Below, in pieces: positions 45,815 to 46,912 of a DNA stretch of 46,912 nt. Numbering within the stretch: the first letter of the stretch is position 1; every line of letters starts with the position of its first letter. This stretch comes from Bacillota bacterium. Lineage in GTDB: Bacteria; Bacillota; Limnochordia; DTU087. The stretch lies in assembly GCA_012798695.1 (NCBI GenBank), contig JAAZMR010000090.1:1-46912 (forward strand). The letters are read 5' to 3'. The notes beneath the pieces were generated by a model. The model did not search any database. It saw only the letters and a program-made list of their open reading frames with translations, and was not told the origin of the DNA. The translations under genes and the position numbers were made by a program.

Positions 45815-45941
45815 CCACATCCATACCTTGGGCGCTTGTGACTGGAAGTTTGGGACCGTTGTGTTGAGTTTCACAATTAGATAGTCACTGAAAAGTATGA
45901 TCACAAGGCAGAATAGCCAAAGACAGAAGGGAGTAACAAGC

Positions 45942-46220
45942 ATGGGAGAGGCATTAGGTTTAATCGAAACTAGAGGTTTAGTTGGAGCCATTGAAGCGGC
46001 AGATGCCATGGTCAAAGCCGCCAATGTGCAGCTGGTCGGGTGTGAGAAGATTGGTTCGGGAATGGTCACTGTTATGGTAAGGGGCGATGTGGGGGCAATT
46101 CGGGCAGCAGTTGATGCCGGGGCAGCCGCCGCTGGCAAACTCGCTGAAGTCATAGCTGCACACGTAATTCCACGTCCACATACAGATCTGGAACGGACAA
46201 TTCTCCCTCACGCAGACTAA
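45942..46220 (+). CDS. BMC-H shell protein (canonical pore loop)
   Basis: A 92-residue BMC-H protein with [10 protein letters not shown] and the canonical loop KIGSG at residues 36-40. It probably forms the bulk shell hexamer. The start is ATG 45942 with AAGGGAG 8 bases upstream; the longer frame from 45897 has no site. It lies 127 bases downstream of the first shell gene. Confidence 0.93.
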   Translation: MGEALGLIETRGLVGAIEAADAMVKAANVQLVGCEKIGSGMVTVMVRGDVGAIRAAVDAGAAAAGKLAEVIAAHVIPRPHTDLERTILPHAD

Positions 46221-46321
46221 GAGAAGTATAGAACGTATTACTTGTCTTGCGGAAGGGGGGAGTCATGTCCCTACTTACCTTTGCCGGATAGGCAGAGAGG
46301 TGAGGAAGGGACAAACAATCT

Positions 46322-46912
46322 ATGCAGGTTGATGAGCAACGTATTGCAACAATCGTAGAGCAAGTGATGCGGCAACTGAAGGATAATGCAAGCAATGTGG
46401 TCGCGGACAGCGGCCAGGATGGCATTTTCACTGATGTTGACGTAGCCGTTAAGGCGGCTTGGCAAGCTCAGAAAGAGTTGGTAGCCCTTTCTCTGGCCCA
46501 GAGAAAGAAGATCATCGATGCCATACGGGAAGCGGGCATAGCCAATGCTGAGTATTTTGCCCGTAAGACAGTGGAGGAGTCCGGTTTAGGGCGCTATGAA
46601 CACAAGATCCAGAAAAACATAAATGCCGCCCGTTTATCTCCGGGGATTGAGGACCTGGCTCCCAAGGTGCAAAGTGGAGATCATGGTATCACCATTACGA
46701 AAACAGCACCTTATGGTTTAATCGTATCGATTACTCCGACCACCCACCCCACCCCCTTTGTGATTAATCATGCCATTATCATGTTGGCGGGGGGTAATAC
46801 AGTCTTCTTCTGCCCACATCCAAGGGCACAACGCTGTTCTCGGGAGGCAATTCAGATCCTAAACCGCGCTATTGTTGGCGCAGGTGGCCCCAGAAACTGT
46901 TTGGTGGCGGTC
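46322..46912 (+). CDS. CoA-acylating aldehyde dehydrogenase (PduP/EutE type), 3' cut
   Basis: 197 residues are present; the frame runs off the right edge. The order is an N-terminal helix (DEQRIATIVEQVMRQLK, residues 4-20) then a linker, then the aldehyde-dehydrogenase domain (PYGLIVSITPTTHPTPFVINHA, APHP-like FCPHPRAQ). The N-terminal helix is the usual encapsulation peptide of PduP. It converts an aldehyde and CoA to acyl-CoA inside the compartment. The catalytic Cys lies beyond the window. ATG 46322 follows GAGGAAGGG by 11 bases. Confidence 0.9.
   Translation, partial: MQVDEQRIATIVEQVMRQLKDNASNVVADSGQDGIFTDVDVAVKAAWQAQKELVALSLAQRKKIIDAIREAGIANAEYFARKTVEESGLGRYEHKIQKNINAARLSPGIEDLAPKVQSGDHGITITKTAPYGLIVSITPTTHPTPFVINHAIIMLAGGNTVFFCPHPRAQRCSREAIQILNRAIVGAGGPRNCLVAV

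Overview
The window reads as chromosome of an anaerobic, probably spore-forming Bacillota, perhaps an uncultured Clostridia- or Limnochordia-type lineage. Grounds: strong AGGAGG-type ribosome binding sites with many TTG and GTG starts, a CwlD-like cortex amidase, a YhaO/YhaN pair, 4Fe-4S DUF362 proteins, UroD-fold methyltransferase-like proteins, a CUT1 sugar importer without its own ATPase, and a microcompartment locus. No 16S, tRNA or phage gene is visible, so lineage is inference. Both ends are cut: an N-terminally truncated PAS-GGDEF-HD-GYP protein on the left and a CoA-acylating aldehyde dehydrogenase on the right.

Layout. 1-12.7 kb is a patchwork of small metabolic units: cyclic-di-GMP enzyme, UroD-like protein, aldo/keto reductase, Gfo/Idh/MocA dehydrogenase, DUF362 ferredoxin-like protein, MFS transporter, rhamnulokinase, AraD-like aldolase/epimerase, a divergent aldo/keto-reductase-like barrel, then cupin plus LarA-type lactate racemase. 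12.7-22 kb is a coherent catabolic island: two tandem-duplicated IclR regulators, a glyoxylate-carboligase-like ThDP enzyme, an ABC sugar importer (binding protein plus two permeases) and an FAD oxidoreductase. 22-27 kb is a minus-strand run: a fucose/arabinose-isomerase-fold protein, CCA-adding enzyme, a secreted protein of unknown function and a caspase-like lipoprotein. 27-34 kb on the plus strand has YhaO/YhaN nuclease and ATPase, a second isomerase-fold protein, and a cation diffusion facilitator behind a promoter, structured leader and terminator. 34-40.9 kb has a GlpA-like/FAD oxidoreductase/DUF1667 operon behind another leader terminator, a second UroD-like protein, a second DUF362 protein and a Crp/Fnr regulator. 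41-44.2 kb holds the amidase, a tandem Lrp/AsnC fusion and MurB. 44.7 kb to the right end opens a bacterial microcompartment operon: class II aldolase with a targeting-like tail, two BMC-H shell proteins and the aldehyde dehydrogenase.

How it fits together. Deoxy-sugar or pentose breakdown is a recurring theme. Isomerase-fold proteins, a rhamnulokinase and class II aldolases could feed lactaldehyde to the microcompartment, where a PduP/EutE-type dehydrogenase would handle the aldehyde. LarA and the aldo/keto reductase would suit the resulting hydroxy-acids and aldehydes. The genes lie in separate transcription units, so this link is inference.

The less expected signals are regulatory or in active-site details: a riboswitch-like leader on the CDF gene, a leader terminator on the GlpA-like operon, three 11-bp-phased direct repeats before a possible 32-codon ORF and the Lrp fusion, a Gcl-like enzyme with the catalytic glutamate that Gcl normally lacks, two shell proteins with different pore loops, and a calcium-loop-bearing caspase lipoprotein coupled to an unknown secreted protein.
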